Origin: Saprospirales bacterium
GTDB taxonomy: Bacteria > Bacteroidota > Bacteroidia > Chitinophagales > Saprospiraceae
Direction of reading: 5' to 3'
Length of the DNA: 64,000 nucleotides
NCBI GenBank assembly: GCA_016703765.1
Contig: JADJBL010000014.1
Coordinates: 66,387-130,386, forward strand
Position numbers and translations under genes: made by a program. The notes beneath the pieces are model-generated. The model had not been told where the DNA came from, did no database searches, and worked only from the letters and a program-made list of their open reading frames with translations. Position 1 is the first letter of the stretch, and every line of letters begins with the position of its first letter. This document shows positions 1 through 9,466 of this stretch, piece by piece.

Positions 1-2532
1 AAATACGAGTGGAAAAAAGGCGCCACCGCCAAATCGGATCAACGGGGCTTTTTGAGGCCGGATACGGGAGAAAAGAACGACTATTACAACCTGCTCCTCC
101 GAAAGGGGACGGATACCCTCTATCTGGAAGACGGTTTTTCCACGTATTACTACAGCCTGGGCCGCATGCGCACGGAAGAGACCTATTTCTTCCTCGACCG
201 CGCGATATACCGCCCCGGCCAGACCGTATATTTTAAAGCGCTTTTGATGGAAAAGGATGAATCCGGCAAGCCGCATATCCTCCCCAACCAACCCATGAGC
301 GTGATCCTCCGGGATGTGAACTACCAGGAAGTAGCCAAACTGGACCTCCGGACCAATGCCTACGGAACCGTCACCGCCACCTTCAAGGCCCCGGAAGGAG
401 GCCTGCTTGGAAACATGCACCTGGAATCCAACCGAGGCAATTCCCGCCAGCATTTCCGGGTGGAGGAATACAAGCGGCCGAAATTCGAAGTGAAATTCGA
501 TGAGCTGAAAGAAGCGTACCGCCTGGACGACCAGGTTTCGGTGACCGGGAAAGCCCTCGGGTTTGCCGGCAATAATATCGACGGCGCCACAGTGAGTTTT
601 CGCGTGGTCCGGGAAGTGTCTTACCCCTGGTGGTGGGGATGGTACCGCCCCTCCCGCCCCCAGGGAGAATCCATGGAAATCGCCAACGGCATCGGGAGCA
701 CCGATGCGCTAGGAGAGTTTTCCATTGCCTTCAAAGCCCAACCCGATCGCTCCGTCGACCCCAAAACCCAGCCGCAGTTTACCTTCCGCGTATATGCCGA
801 TGTGACGGATATCACAGGCGAGACCCATAGCGGCGAAACCTTCATTTCGCTAGGTTACCTGGCGCTGAAGGCTTCCATTACCATTCCCGACCAGATGCCG
901 CTCGATAGCTTCCAGTCCGTCTCCCTGCTCACCCAAAATCTGCAGGGCCAGTTCGAACCGGCCAAAGGAACCCTTCGCATGGACCTGCTCCGAAACCCCG
1001 AACAAACTTTTGTCGAGCGCTATTGGTACGCTCCGGACCGGCAACTGATCCCCGAAGCTGAATTCCGCAAGGCATTTCCCAATTATGCATTTAAAGAAGA
1101 AGACCGGCAGGAAAACTGGGAAGTGAAGAAAGAGGTCCTGGAAACTCCCTTTAACACCGCAGAAAGCAAGACCGTCCCCATCCCCAAAGCCAAACTCGAG
1201 CCCGGCGTGTATTTGCTCACGCTCGAAACGGCTGATAAATACGGACAGAAAATCGAGGTTAAGAAATGGGTGACCCTTTTCGATCCCAGTGGCAAAAAAA
1301 TAACCACCGACGCCTGGGGCTGGGTGCACCTCCTGAAAAATACATTGGAGCCCGGCCAAAAGGCCGAATGGCTTGTGCAAACCCAGGCAAAGCAGATCAA
1401 AGTCCTGTTCGAAGTGGAGCGCGAAGGCAAACTCCTGCGCAGCGAGTGGGTGGATGTGAAAAAAGTGGCCCGTATTGTGCACGAGATCCAGGAGAGCGAC
1501 CGCGGCAATATCCATGCCCATATCCATTATGCAGGCATGAACCGCTCCTTTAACCAGACCCAGACGATCGTCGTGCCCTGGACGAATAAGCAATTGAAAG
1601 TGGAATTGTCTACCTTCCGCGATAAGCTGCTCCCGGGTTCGGAGGAGGAATGGCGCATCAAGATCAAAGGGCCCAAAGGAGAAAAAGTGGCCGCGGAAAT
1701 GGTAGCCGCCATGTACGACGCTTCCCTGGACCAGTTCAGCCCCCACGACTGGTACTTCCAGCCCTATCCCGTCAGCAGTTATGCCAGCCTCAATGTTCGC
1801 CCCATGGGCTACGGCGCCAAGAGCGCCAATTACCTCTTTTATCCAAGCTTCAGCTGGGAGGAAGTGCTCTCCAGAAGCTATCGCTCCCTCAACTGGTTCA
1901 ATTTTCCCTTCTTTCGCTACGAAATCATGCGGAGCAGGATGCTCAGCGCCTCCCCGGGAGGCCGCGATGACGCCAAAAACGGAGGGCAAATGCCGGCGCC
2001 CAAGATGGAGGCCATGTACGATCTGGACGCCACAGCCGAGCCTGTGATGGCTAATGGCGCCGTGGTGGACCAGGCAGCCCCGCCGCCTGCCCCTCCGGAT
2101 GAACTCGAACAGTCAGTTGATCAGAATGCGCTTAACACAAGCGCTGCTCCTCCAGTCAAAATACGAAGCGATCTGGACGAAACCGTCTTCTTTAAACCCG
2201 ACCTCATGACCGACGAGGAGGGCAATATAGTCCTTCGATTCAAAATGAAGGAAGCCCTGACCCGGTGGAAATTGTTAGGCTTTGCCCATACCCTAAGCCT
2301 GGAATCGGGAATCCTGCGCCAGGAGGTGATCACCCAGAAGGACCTCATGGTGCTGCCCAACCCGCCCCGCTTCTACCGCGAGCGCGACGAGATCGAATTC
2401 ACGGCAAAAGTGGTCAACCTCTCCGACAAAACCCTCAGCGGCAATGCGGAGCTCCAACTCCTCGACCCCCTGACCACCACCCCAGTGTACAAGTGGCTGG
2501 ACAACCCCCAATTTAATATCAATTTCCGCCCC
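1..2532 (+). CDS. alpha-2-macroglobulin family protein, N-terminal part (5' cut by window edge, frameshifted at 3')
   Basis: The reading frame is open from base 1, so the true start lies left of the window. The protein shows the MG2-type segment of bacterial alpha-2-macroglobulins (LDRAIYRPGQTVYFKALLM near base 200), then successive beta-sandwich domains and the central block (DLMTDEEGNIVLRFKMKEAL near 2200, VLPNPPRFYRERDEIEF near 2350) that precedes the thioester region in Bacteroidota members. Such proteins are normally exported and tethered to the envelope, trapping proteases. After NPQFNINF (about 2500-2527) the frame leaves the family pattern, and the tail to the stop at 3112-3114 is shadow sequence. 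The gene continues in another frame at 2534. See the finding on the missing segment. Confidence 0.85.
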
Positions 2533-2533
2533 G

Positions 2534-4405
2534 GTGCTTTCCAACCGGATGCTCGTAACGGAAACCATGCCCTTGCCGGTGAAAGGAGGCCAGACCCGCA
2601 CCTTCGTGCTGCAAAGCATGGCCGGCAATACCTCCACGACCCTGGCCAACCACCGCTATACTCTGGAGTTTACTTCGAACCCCGCCTGGTATGCCGTGCA
2701 GGCCCTGCCGTACCTCATGGAATATCCCTACGAGTGCACCGAGCAGATCTTCTCCCGATACTATGCCAACAGCCTGGCCACCTCCGTGGCGAATTCCCAT
2801 CCGAAGATCAAGGAGGTTTTCGAGAAATGGAAAGATACCCCCGCCATGGAGAGCAACCTGACCAAAAACCAGGAGCTAAAATCGGCCCTGCTGCAGGAAA
2901 CCCCATGGGTTTTGCAAGCTCTGAGCGAAGAGGAACAAAAGCGGAACATCGGTCTCCTGTTCGACCTCAACCGCATGGCCAAAGAACAGGCCTCCGCCCT
3001 GGACCAGATCCGGGAGCGGCAACTGCCCAATGGCGGATTCAGCTGGTTTCCCGGCGAACGCGACAGCTGGTATATTACCCAGTACATCGTGGAGGGAATG
3101 GCCCATTTGCATAAACTCGGCGTGACCAGCGTGCAGAACGAACAGATGGTCAAAAACGCCGTATCCTACACCGACCGGCGAATGGAAGAGTGGTACCGCG
3201 ATCTGGAAAAATGGATCGGAAAGGACAAGGAGCAATGGGAAAAAGACCACCTCTCCCCGCTGGTCATTCACTACCTCTACGCCCGCTCCTTCTTCCTCGA
3301 AGAGGGCCCCATCCGCATTCCCCTCGACGGCAAGATCACAGAGGTGCACGCTTTTTGCATGAAACAGGCGGCCAAGTATTGGCTCAATAAAGGCATCTAC
3401 CAGGAAGGCATGCTGGCCCTGGCCCTGAACCGCTCCGGCGATGCGCCAACTGCCACGTCGATCATGCGTTCCCTCAAAGAACGCTCCCTCAACCACGACG
3501 AACTGGGCATGTACTGGAAGTTCAACCGGGGCTATTTCTGGTATGAACACCCCATCGAAACCCAGAGCCTGCTGATCGAAGCCTTCGACGAGGTGGCCAA
3601 GGACCCCGCCTCCGTGGAATCCATGAAGATCTGGCTGCTTAAAAACAAGCAGACCAACCATTGGAAAACGACGAAAGCCACGGCTGCGGCTGTATACGCG
3701 CTCCTCAGGAGCGGCGACAACTGGCTGTTATCTGAAGAACAAGTGAAGATCACCATGGGCGTGCACGCCGATAAGAAGACCGCCATCTGGAATAAGGTCA
3801 TCGGACAGGCCCAGCAAAAATCGGAGGCCGGAACGGGTTATTTCAAGGTCTCCTTCGACGGGGAGCAGGTCAATTCCGAAATGGCCACTGTAACCATTCA
3901 AAACCCGAACAAGACCATTTCCTGGGGTGGAGTGTATTGGCAATATTTCGAAGACCTCGACCGGATCAAGGGATTTGAAGAAACACCCCTTACCCTCAAG
4001 CGCCAATTGTTCAAAGCCGAATTGAGCCCCACCGGCGAGAAGATCCGGCCGGTAGCGGAAGGGGAGGCCCTTCACCCGGGCGACAAGCTGGTGGTTCGAA
4101 TCGAATTGCGCGTGGACCGTCCCATGGAATACATCCACCTCAAGGACATGCGCGCATCCGGTTTCGAACCGATACAGGTGCTAAGCCAGTACAAATGGCA
4201 GGGAGGCCTGGGCTACTACGAGAGTCCCCGCGATGCTTCCACCAACTTCTTTATCAGCTACCTGCCCCAGGGAACCCACATTTTCGAATACCCGCTAAGG
4301 GTGGTCCACAAAGGAGATTTCTCGACCGGCATCACGACGATACAGTGTATGTATGCGCCGGAGTTCTCCAGCCATTCCAGCGGGATTAGGGTGGTTGTGG
4401 ATTAA
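2534..4405 (+). CDS. alpha-2-macroglobulin family protein, C-terminal part (thioester and receptor-like domains)
   Basis: This frame continues the preceding gene. It opens with VLSNRMLVTETMPLPV, a block that in Bacteroidota homologues sits inside the protein, not at a start, so the GTG at 2534 is only where the frame resumes. PYECTEQIF at about 2725-2750 holds the CxEQ thioester signature used to cross-link attacking proteases. The alpha-alpha toroid follows (NGGFSWFPGERDSWYITQYI) and the C-terminal beta domain (HLKDMRASGFEP, YLPQGTHIFEYPLRV) is complete up to the stop at 4405. The two parts make one gene in the organism unless the break is real; compared with the family, about 40-50 residues are absent at the junction. 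Confidence 0.85.
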   Translation: MLSNRMLVTETMPLPVKGGQTRTFVLQSMAGNTSTTLANHRYTLEFTSNPAWYAVQALPYLMEYPYECTEQIFSRYYANSLATSVANSHPKIKEVFEKWKDTPAMESNLTKNQELKSALLQETPWVLQALSEEEQKRNIGLLFDLNRMAKEQASALDQIRERQLPNGGFSWFPGERDSWYITQYIVEGMAHLHKLGVTSVQNEQMVKNAVSYTDRRMEEWYRDLEKWIGKDKEQWEKDHLSPLVIHYLYARSFFLEEGPIRIPLDGKITEVHAFCMKQAAKYWLNKGIYQEGMLALALNRSGDAPTATSIMRSLKERSLNHDELGMYWKFNRGYFWYEHPIETQSLLIEAFDEVAKDPASVESMKIWLLKNKQTNHWKTTKATAAAVYALLRSGDNWLLSEEQVKITMGVHADKKTAIWNKVIGQAQQKSEAGTGYFKVSFDGEQVNSEMATVTIQNPNKTISWGGVYWQYFEDLDRIKGFEETPLTLKRQLFKAELSPTGEKIRPVAEGEALHPGDKLVVRIELRVDRPMEYIHLKDMRASGFEPIQVLSQYKWQGGLGYYESPRDASTNFFISYLPQGTHIFEYPLRVVHKGDFSTGITTIQCMYAPEFSSHSSGIRVVVD

Positions 4406-4409
4406 TCAA

Positions 4410-4490
4410 AGTTTAGGAGGTTTAGAAGGTTTAAGTCAGCAAAAAACTAAACTTCCTAAACCTTCTAAACCTTATAAACCCTTAAACCCC
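4410..4490. repeat. tandem-word hairpin R1 (GTTTAGGAG/GTTTAGAAG words)
   Basis: Just after the macroglobulin stop, a left arm at 4410-4434 made of 9-nt words (gtttaggag, gtttagaag, gtttaagtc) is followed by a short A-rich loop and a right arm at 4447-4490 made of the complementary words (cctaaac, ccttctaaac, ccttataaac). The arms pair imperfectly over roughly 25 bp. It may act as a terminator, but no clean T tract follows. It belongs to a set of similar elements in this window. Confidence 0.75.
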
Positions 4491-4556
4491 TGTCGTTGAA
4501 AAATCTAAAATGGTCGATAACTTTAAGCTGATCACCCGGAACAAGACTAAGATTGT

Positions 4557-5279
4557 ATGGAAATTTTGAAAATTATGACAACAGTCGGAAAACAAGTCTT
4601 TCGTTTGGCCAGTAAAACCATTAAGAAAACGATTATGAACACGGAAAAGGAAACAGACAACAATTCGCAGGATGAACGCGGCAAACACGCCGAAACCATT
4701 ATCCGCAACCACGTAATCTGGTCGATGGGCGCCGGAATGATCCCCGTCCTGATCGCCGATATTTTTGCCGTCAGTGCCTTGCAACTCGATATGATTCGCC
4801 AATTGTCCAGGGTATATGGCGTGGATTTCTCTGAAACGCAGGGAAAAGCCATCGTCACCTCCCTCACCAGCTCTACCATCGCCAGGGTCACAGCGGGCAG
4901 CATCATTAAAGTCATACCCGGTCTTGGCAGTTTGCTGGGCGGGGTCACGGTTTCGGCATTCGCCGGCGCTTCCACCTACGCGCTCGGAGAGGTGTTCAAA
5001 AAACATTTCGAAACCGGCGGCACCATCCTCGATTTCGACCCCGCGCGCCTGAAAAAGGTCTACAAAGAGAAGTTCGAAAAAGGCAAAAAGGTGGTGGAAG
5101 AATGGCGCAACCAGGAGAAATCCGGCAATTTCAAGGCCTCCGAGCCCGTCGAAACGCCCACCCCAACCTCGGCCGACGTATTGGCAAAACTCCGGGAACT
5201 GGGCGATCTCAAAGCGCAGGGCGTGATCAGCGAGGAAGAATTCGAACAGATGAAAAAGAAACTGATCGGGCAGTTTTAA
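4557..5279 (+). CDS. DUF697-like membrane protein with C-terminal SHOCT motif
   Basis: A 240-residue protein. Residues about 45-150 contain amphipathic and hydrophobic helices rich in Gly/Ala (IPVLIADIFAVSALQLDM, IIKVIPGLGSLLGGVTVSAF) that resemble the DUF697 family of GTPase-associated membrane proteins. The last 32 residues (VLAKLRELGDLKAQGVISEE and on) are a classic SHOCT short C-terminal domain, thought to mediate oligomerisation. Several starts are possible (4557, 4575, 4635); 4557 is the longest. The stop overlaps the stop-side end of tsaD on the opposite strand by 4 bases, so the two genes converge tail to tail. Function unknown; the domain calls are pattern recognition. Confidence 0.75.
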   Translation: MEILKIMTTVGKQVFRLASKTIKKTIMNTEKETDNNSQDERGKHAETIIRNHVIWSMGAGMIPVLIADIFAVSALQLDMIRQLSRVYGVDFSETQGKAIVTSLTSSTIARVTAGSIIKVIPGLGSLLGGVTVSAFAGASTYALGEVFKKHFETGGTILDFDPARLKKVYKEKFEKGKKVVEEWRNQEKSGNFKASEPVETPTPTSADVLAKLRELGDLKAQGVISEEEFEQMKKKLIGQF

Positions 5280-6295
5280 TCCCGTCCGGGGGCCCAACGG
5301 GCAAGAGGGGAAACGTCTTGTCCGGAAAACTCCCCCTTCAGAAACTTATAATAACCGGCCACGGCGACCATCGCCGCGTTGTCGGTGGAAAACTCGAGAT
5401 TGGGAAGGAACACTTCCCAATTTTTTTTTGCCCCAACTTCGAGCAGCTCCTTTCGCAATCCGGAGTTGGCGGACACACCGCCGGCGATGGCGATATGCCT
5501 GATCCGGGTCTCTTTGGAGGCCTTCATCAGTCGCTTCACCAGAATCTGGACGATCCGGTGCTGGATCGAGGCGCACAGATCGGCGAGGTTTTCCTGGATG
5601 AATTGCGGATTTTGCCCCATCTCTTTTTTGAGGAAATACAACACAGCGGTTTTTAAGCCGCTGAAGCTGAAATCCAGGCCCTTGAGCTGCGGCTCTGGAA
5701 ATTCGAACCGCACCGATCCATCCCGCGCCAGCCGGTCGATCTGCGGACCGGCCGGATAGCCTAGCCCAAGTAGTTTACCGGTCTTGTCAAAGGCCTCTCC
5801 GGCCGCATCGTCGAGGGTTTCCCCCAAAACCGTCATTTTGTGGTAGTCTTCAACCAGCAGGATCTGGGTATGTCCACCCGAGACAGTCAGACAGAGGAAT
5901 GGAAAAGGAGGGTAGGGCGGTTCGGCGAAATGGGCCAGCACATGGGCCTCCATGTGGTTCACCTCGACGAGGGGAATGCCCAGGCTCAGCGCCATCGCCT
6001 TGGAAAAGGAGACCCCCACCAGGAGCGAGCCCATCAGGCCGGGGCCCCGGGTAAATGCAATGGCCTGGAGGTCCTTTACTCCCAACCCGGCCTGCTTTAA
6101 GGCCCGGTCCACGACCGGAACGATATTTACCTGATGTGCCCGGGAGGCTACCTCGGGCACGACTCCTCCGTACAAACGGTGGATTTCCTGGTTGGCCACG
6201 CAGTTACTCAGCACACGGCCTCCCTGGAATACCGCAGCAGCCGTGTCGTCGCAGGACGATTCAATACCGAGAATAGCAGCGTTACTTTTTTCCAA
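5276..6295 (-). CDS. tsaD: tRNA N6-adenosine threonylcarbamoyltransferase TsaD
   Basis: Full-length (339 residues) TsaD/Kae1/YgjD protein, which with TsaB and TsaE transfers threonylcarbamoyl to A37 of ANN-decoding tRNAs. Diagnostic motifs: ILGIESSCDDTAAAV at the N-terminus, the metal-binding HxxxH in VNHMEAH, VSGGHTQILLV, DDAAGEAFDK, and IAGGVSANSGLR followed by FSTDNAAM for the nucleotide and second metal site. All key residues expected for the family are present, and the length is normal. It is divergent from the bactofilin gene at 6433, with 137 bases between them that must hold both promoters. An essential housekeeping gene, useful as a phylogenetic marker for this contig. Confidence 0.97.
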   Translation of the reverse strand: MEKSNAAILGIESSCDDTAAAVFQGGRVLSNCVANQEIHRLYGGVVPEVASRAHQVNIVPVVDRALKQAGLGVKDLQAIAFTRGPGLMGSLLVGVSFSKAMALSLGIPLVEVNHMEAHVLAHFAEPPYPPFPFLCLTVSGGHTQILLVEDYHKMTVLGETLDDAAGEAFDKTGKLLGLGYPAGPQIDRLARDGSVRFEFPEPQLKGLDFSFSGLKTAVLYFLKKEMGQNPQFIQENLADLCASIQHRIVQILVKRLMKASKETRIRHIAIAGGVSANSGLRKELLEVGAKKNWEVFLPNLEFSTDNAAMVAVAGYYKFLKGEFSGQDVSPLARWAPGRD

Positions 6296-6432
6296 AGAGG
6301 AGTCTGTATTTGTAAACTGGCTTGCAAGGTAGATATTTTAGGTATGAAAAATTCCCAAGGCCTTGCAAACACATGGTTAATTCAGTTATATTTAAGCGCA
6401 CATCCTAATATACAAATTTTAATCTTCCACAC

Positions 6433-6825
6433 ATGTCGACGAATACCAAAGACCGACCCATGGCCGATACCCCGAAGGCGGGCCCGGCAGGCGCCTCTAC
6501 GGGAGGATCCAATACCTGCGTAATTTCAAAAGACACCCTCATCGAGGGAAATTTTTCTGCAGAACAAGACGTACGCCTGGACGGAGTGATCAAGGGCGAA
6601 GTGCGCTGCACCAAGCGTCTGGTGCTCGGGGAAACCGGGAAAATTGAAGGCAAGGTCAGCGCGGAATCGGCTGTTATCATGGGCACCATCAAAGGAGAAT
6701 TGCACATCCAGGACCTGTTGCAGCTCAAATCCACGGCACTGGTGGACGGAAACCTTCAGGCCAAATCCATCCTCGTCGAGGAAGGAGGCAGATATCTGGG
6801 CGAGTGCCGGGTTGGCACAAAATAA
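6433..6825 (+). CDS. bactofilin (polymer-forming cytoskeletal protein)
   Basis: A 130-residue protein with a disordered, Pro/Gly-rich N-terminal tail of about 30 residues followed by a bactofilin core of short hydrophobic-Gly repeats (TLIEGNFSAEQDVRLDGVIK, GEVRC, LGETGKIEGKVSAESAVIMG, GELHI, DGNLQAKSILVEEG) typical of the right-handed beta helix. Bactofilins polymerise without nucleotide on the inner membrane and organise cell shape or stalks. Start at 6433; an in-frame ATG at 6460 (MADTPK) is an alternative that would trim the tail. It heads a co-directional run with the genes at 6891, 7466, 8339 and 8895. Confidence 0.9.
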   Translation: MSTNTKDRPMADTPKAGPAGASTGGSNTCVISKDTLIEGNFSAEQDVRLDGVIKGEVRCTKRLVLGETGKIEGKVSAESAVIMGTIKGELHIQDLLQLKSTALVDGNLQAKSILVEEGGRYLGECRVGTK

Positions 6826-6890
6826 GAGCTTGCCTCTTTACCTTTATTTTCAGCAAAATTCTTATCATTGCACCAAAACAAAGCTAAGCC

Positions 6891-7478
6891 ATGAAATTGG
6901 TCATAAACCTGCTCTTGCTCGCTTTAATTGGTGTTCTGATCTGGGTCCTGATCGCAAGCATCCGGGAACCCATTCAATTCCGGGCCGAAAAAGACCGCCG
7001 CGAACGCGCGGTGATCGATAAATTGATGGAGATCCGGACCGCTCAGGAGCTGTATCGCTCCATTACGGGAAATTTTGCCCCCAACTTCGATACCCTTAAA
7101 CAGGTCCTGGCAAGCGATTCTTTCCGGATCGTCCAGGTCTTTGGCGATCCCGACGACCCGACCAACACCGAAGCCCTCCTGTACGATACCATTTACCGCT
7201 CCTCCTCCGATTCCGTCGCTTTTCTGGGCATGAACCTCGATTCCCTGCGCTTCGTGCCCTACGGATTAAAGGATGCGGTCTTTTCGATAGATGCCGATAC
7301 CCTGACTTATCAATCCACCCTGGTGCAGGTCGTGGAGGTGAGTGTGGCACGCAAACTGTTCATGGGCAAATTTGCCGAAAGGAAGTACAGCCGCTACGAT
7401 AATTCCTACGATCCAGAAAGCCTCCTTAAGTTCGGCGACATGGGGGCTCCAAACCTGTCCGGAAATTGGGAAAGATAG
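6891..7478 (+). CDS. signal-anchored protein of unknown function
   Basis: A 195-residue protein. Residues about 4-24 form a single hydrophobic segment (LVINLLLLALIGVLIWVLIA), then a soluble part beginning with a helical stretch (RRERAVIDKLMEIRTAQELY) that recalls the layout of pilin-like proteins, where an N-terminal helix is followed by a globular head. There is no prepilin cleavage motif I can defend. The remainder is Asp/Ser rich and probably periplasmic. The 3' end overlaps the TTG start of the DUF3822 gene by 13 bases, suggesting co-transcription. No family name is claimed. Confidence 0.8.
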   Translation: MKLVINLLLLALIGVLIWVLIASIREPIQFRAEKDRRERAVIDKLMEIRTAQELYRSITGNFAPNFDTLKQVLASDSFRIVQVFGDPDDPTNTEALLYDTIYRSSSDSVAFLGMNLDSLRFVPYGLKDAVFSIDADTLTYQSTLVQVVEVSVARKLFMGKFAERKYSRYDNSYDPESLLKFGDMGAPNLSGNWER

Positions 7479-8329
7479 ACCTCGAAGTATTCGAAGACAA
7501 ATTTCTCAAGAAATACTCCATCTACTACGAACTGTCCATCCTGGTTGGGGTGGACAGTTTGTGTTATTCCATTGCCGATAAATACCAGCAGTTCCTCGGC
7601 CTGCGAAAGTATTCCTACTCCTCGCCGCCTGCCTCTTTTCGCGATCTGGCTTCCCATGTTTCAGGGATTATTCAGGACGATTCGATCCTCAGGAGGCCCT
7701 ATGCCAAAACGCGACTGGCCATATTTCATCCCTATGCGGCCCTGGTGCCCAACCGGCTATACAACGACGCCGAAAAGCCGGCCTACCTCGAAAAATTGAT
7801 TCACCTGGCGCCCGGCGATCTCCTTTTTTCCGATGAATTGCCCTTTGCAGACGCCATGGCGGTTTATCCGCTCGATGGCAAATTAGTGGAAAGCCTGAAA
7901 GCGGAGTTCCCCGGCGCCACTTTTTGCCATGCCGCTTCCGCTCTATCCAGATCCCTGGCGCCTCTTCATACCGACCTTTCACCCACCCGGATATTTTTTA
8001 ACCTTCGGGATGGCGTCGTGCAGGTCTTCGCCTTCGACAAGGACGATTTGGTGCTCCTCAACGCCTTTACCTTTCTGGAAAGGGCCGATCTGGTTTATTA
8101 CCTGATGCTCGTCTACCAGCAGCTATCCTGGAAACCGGAGAGCACCCCATTGTATGCGGCCGGCCTGTTGGTGGAGGATTCGGCCATTTACCGGAACCTC
8201 CTGCGCTATTTCCCCAACCTTCAGTTTGTGAAAGTTCCCGCCCAGTACTTCCAGTTTGGGGCCAGGTTCGAACTGGATTTCCGCAAGCATTGGTTTATGG
8301 ACCTGTTCAGCATTTCCAACGGCAGCTAA
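7466..8329 (+). CDS. DUF3822 family protein
   Basis: A 287-residue protein matching my recollection of DUF3822, a Bacteroidota-specific family usually encoded next to rsmD, as here (9 bases upstream of it). Features seen: N-terminal YSIYYELSILVGVDSLCYSI, central LAPGDLLFSDELPFADAMAVYPL, and C-terminal LVYYLMLVYQQL plus KVPAQYFQFGARFELDF. The fold is probably of the actin-like ATPase type, but no active-site motif is claimed. The start is a TTG at 7466 inside the preceding gene; the first downstream Met codons would remove conserved sequence. Function unknown; the neighbourhood hints at a housekeeping role. Confidence 0.8.
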   Translation: MGKIDLEVFEDKFLKKYSIYYELSILVGVDSLCYSIADKYQQFLGLRKYSYSSPPASFRDLASHVSGIIQDDSILRRPYAKTRLAIFHPYAALVPNRLYNDAEKPAYLEKLIHLAPGDLLFSDELPFADAMAVYPLDGKLVESLKAEFPGATFCHAASALSRSLAPLHTDLSPTRIFFNLRDGVVQVFAFDKDDLVLLNAFTFLERADLVYYLMLVYQQLSWKPESTPLYAAGLLVEDSAIYRNLLRYFPNLQFVKVPAQYFQFGARFELDFRKHWFMDLFSISNGS

Positions 8330-8338
8330 GCTTTTTTT

Positions 8339-8890
8339 ATGAGAATAATCGGAGGCAAATTCAAAGGGCGGAGATTCCATCCGCCGGCAGACAATTGGCC
8401 TACCAGGCCCACCACCGATTTTGCCAAGGAGGGTTTGTTCAACATCCTGAACAACCGCCTGGCTTTTGAGGAACTCAAAGTGCTCGATCTTTTTGGAGGT
8501 ACCGGCACCCATTCCACCGAATTCATCTCCCGGGGCTGCACGGAGGTGACTTATGTCGACAAATTTCCGGCCTGTGCCGCCTTTGTGAAAAAAATAGCGC
8601 AGGATCTGGGCATTTCCGACCATATTCGCATCGTTAAGGCTGATGTGTTCAAGTTTATGGAAACTACCCCCGAACAGTACGATTATATCTTTGCCGGACC
8701 GCCTTACGCGCTGCCCCGCATCGACGAGATTCCCGACCTGGTCTTTCAGCATGGGCTCCTCACAGAGGAAGGGGTTTTTGTCATGGAACACAATCCCAAC
8801 CATAGCTATCGCCAACACCCCCATTTTGCCGAAGAACGCAACTATGGGAAAACAATTTTTTCTTTCTTTGCGAACCTTCCCAAAACATGA
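8339..8890 (+). CDS. rsmD: RsmD-like 16S rRNA (guanine-N2)-methyltransferase, altered catalytic motif
   Basis: A 183-residue class I methyltransferase. RIIGGKFKGRR at the N-terminus, TRPTTDFAKEGLFNIL and the SAM-binding glycine-rich DLFGGTGTHSTEF are hallmarks of RsmD, which methylates G966 of 16S rRNA. The catalytic motif IV, normally (D/N)PPY/F, reads AGPPY here (codons GCC GGA CCG CCT TAC at about 8692-8706), so the acidic or amide residue is replaced by Gly. Length and remaining motifs are normal. The stop at 8888-8890 lies 4 bases before the next ATG. Either a sequence error, a functional variant or loss of activity; see findings. Confidence 0.9.
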   Translation: MRIIGGKFKGRRFHPPADNWPTRPTTDFAKEGLFNILNNRLAFEELKVLDLFGGTGTHSTEFISRGCTEVTYVDKFPACAAFVKKIAQDLGISDHIRIVKADVFKFMETTPEQYDYIFAGPPYALPRIDEIPDLVFQHGLLTEEGVFVMEHNPNHSYRQHPHFAEERNYGKTIFSFFANLPKT

Positions 8891-8894
8891 CCCG

Positions 8895-9329
8895 ATGAAG
8901 TCTTTTCTGAACCTCCTTTTTTGCTGCCTTCCATTGCTCCTCGGCGCCCAAAACAATATCACCGGCACCTGGAAAGGGATCATTACCCAGGATGAGGGGG
9001 GCTATCGCACCAATTACGATATGGAACTGGTGCTGAAACAGGAAGGAGATAAGATCACCGGTCGCTCCACGGTCCGGGTGGACGATATCTTCGCGGTGAT
9101 GGACCTCGAAGGCGAAATGGTTTCCGGCGGATATTTCCGCTTCCAGGAAAAGGCCATTGTAGATTTCAAAAAGGTGGAAGGACTGGAATGGTGCATCAAA
9201 CGAGGTCAGCTTCTCCTGAAATTTGAAAAGGACGAAATAAAGCTGGAGGGTTTCTGGCAAGGAACCACCAGCTTCAGCACCTGCATCCCCGGCAAGATCT
9301 TCGTCAAAAAAATGTCGCCCCGGGCCTGA
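8895..9329 (+). CDS. small secreted protein, lipocalin-like beta protein of unknown function
   Basis: A 144-residue protein beginning MKSFLNLLFCCLPLLLGAQ, a standard signal peptide with the AQ cleavage site common in Bacteroidota. The mature part is beta-rich with a pattern seen in small lipocalin-like barrels: NITGTWKGIITQDEGG near the start, then regularly spaced strands (MELVLKQEGDKITGRSTVRV, GYFRFQEKAIVDF, GQLLLKFEKDEIKLEGFWQG). The ATG at 8895 is chosen because it follows the rsmD stop by 4 bases and begins the signal peptide; a longer frame upstream only shadows rsmD. Specific ligand or role unknown. Confidence 0.8.
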   Translation: MKSFLNLLFCCLPLLLGAQNNITGTWKGIITQDEGGYRTNYDMELVLKQEGDKITGRSTVRVDDIFAVMDLEGEMVSGGYFRFQEKAIVDFKKVEGLEWCIKRGQLLLKFEKDEIKLEGFWQGTTSFSTCIPGKIFVKKMSPRA

Positions 9330-9466
9330 GCTCGATCCTTCCGCGGAACTTTCCCCAATACATCCTGTGTTAAAAGACTTGTTTTCCGGGGTTAACGGAA
9401 AATGAAATTTTTTGTTTTTGGCAAGTTTTGCCGAAAACAAAGTATATTTTTATCAAAACAAGTCAT

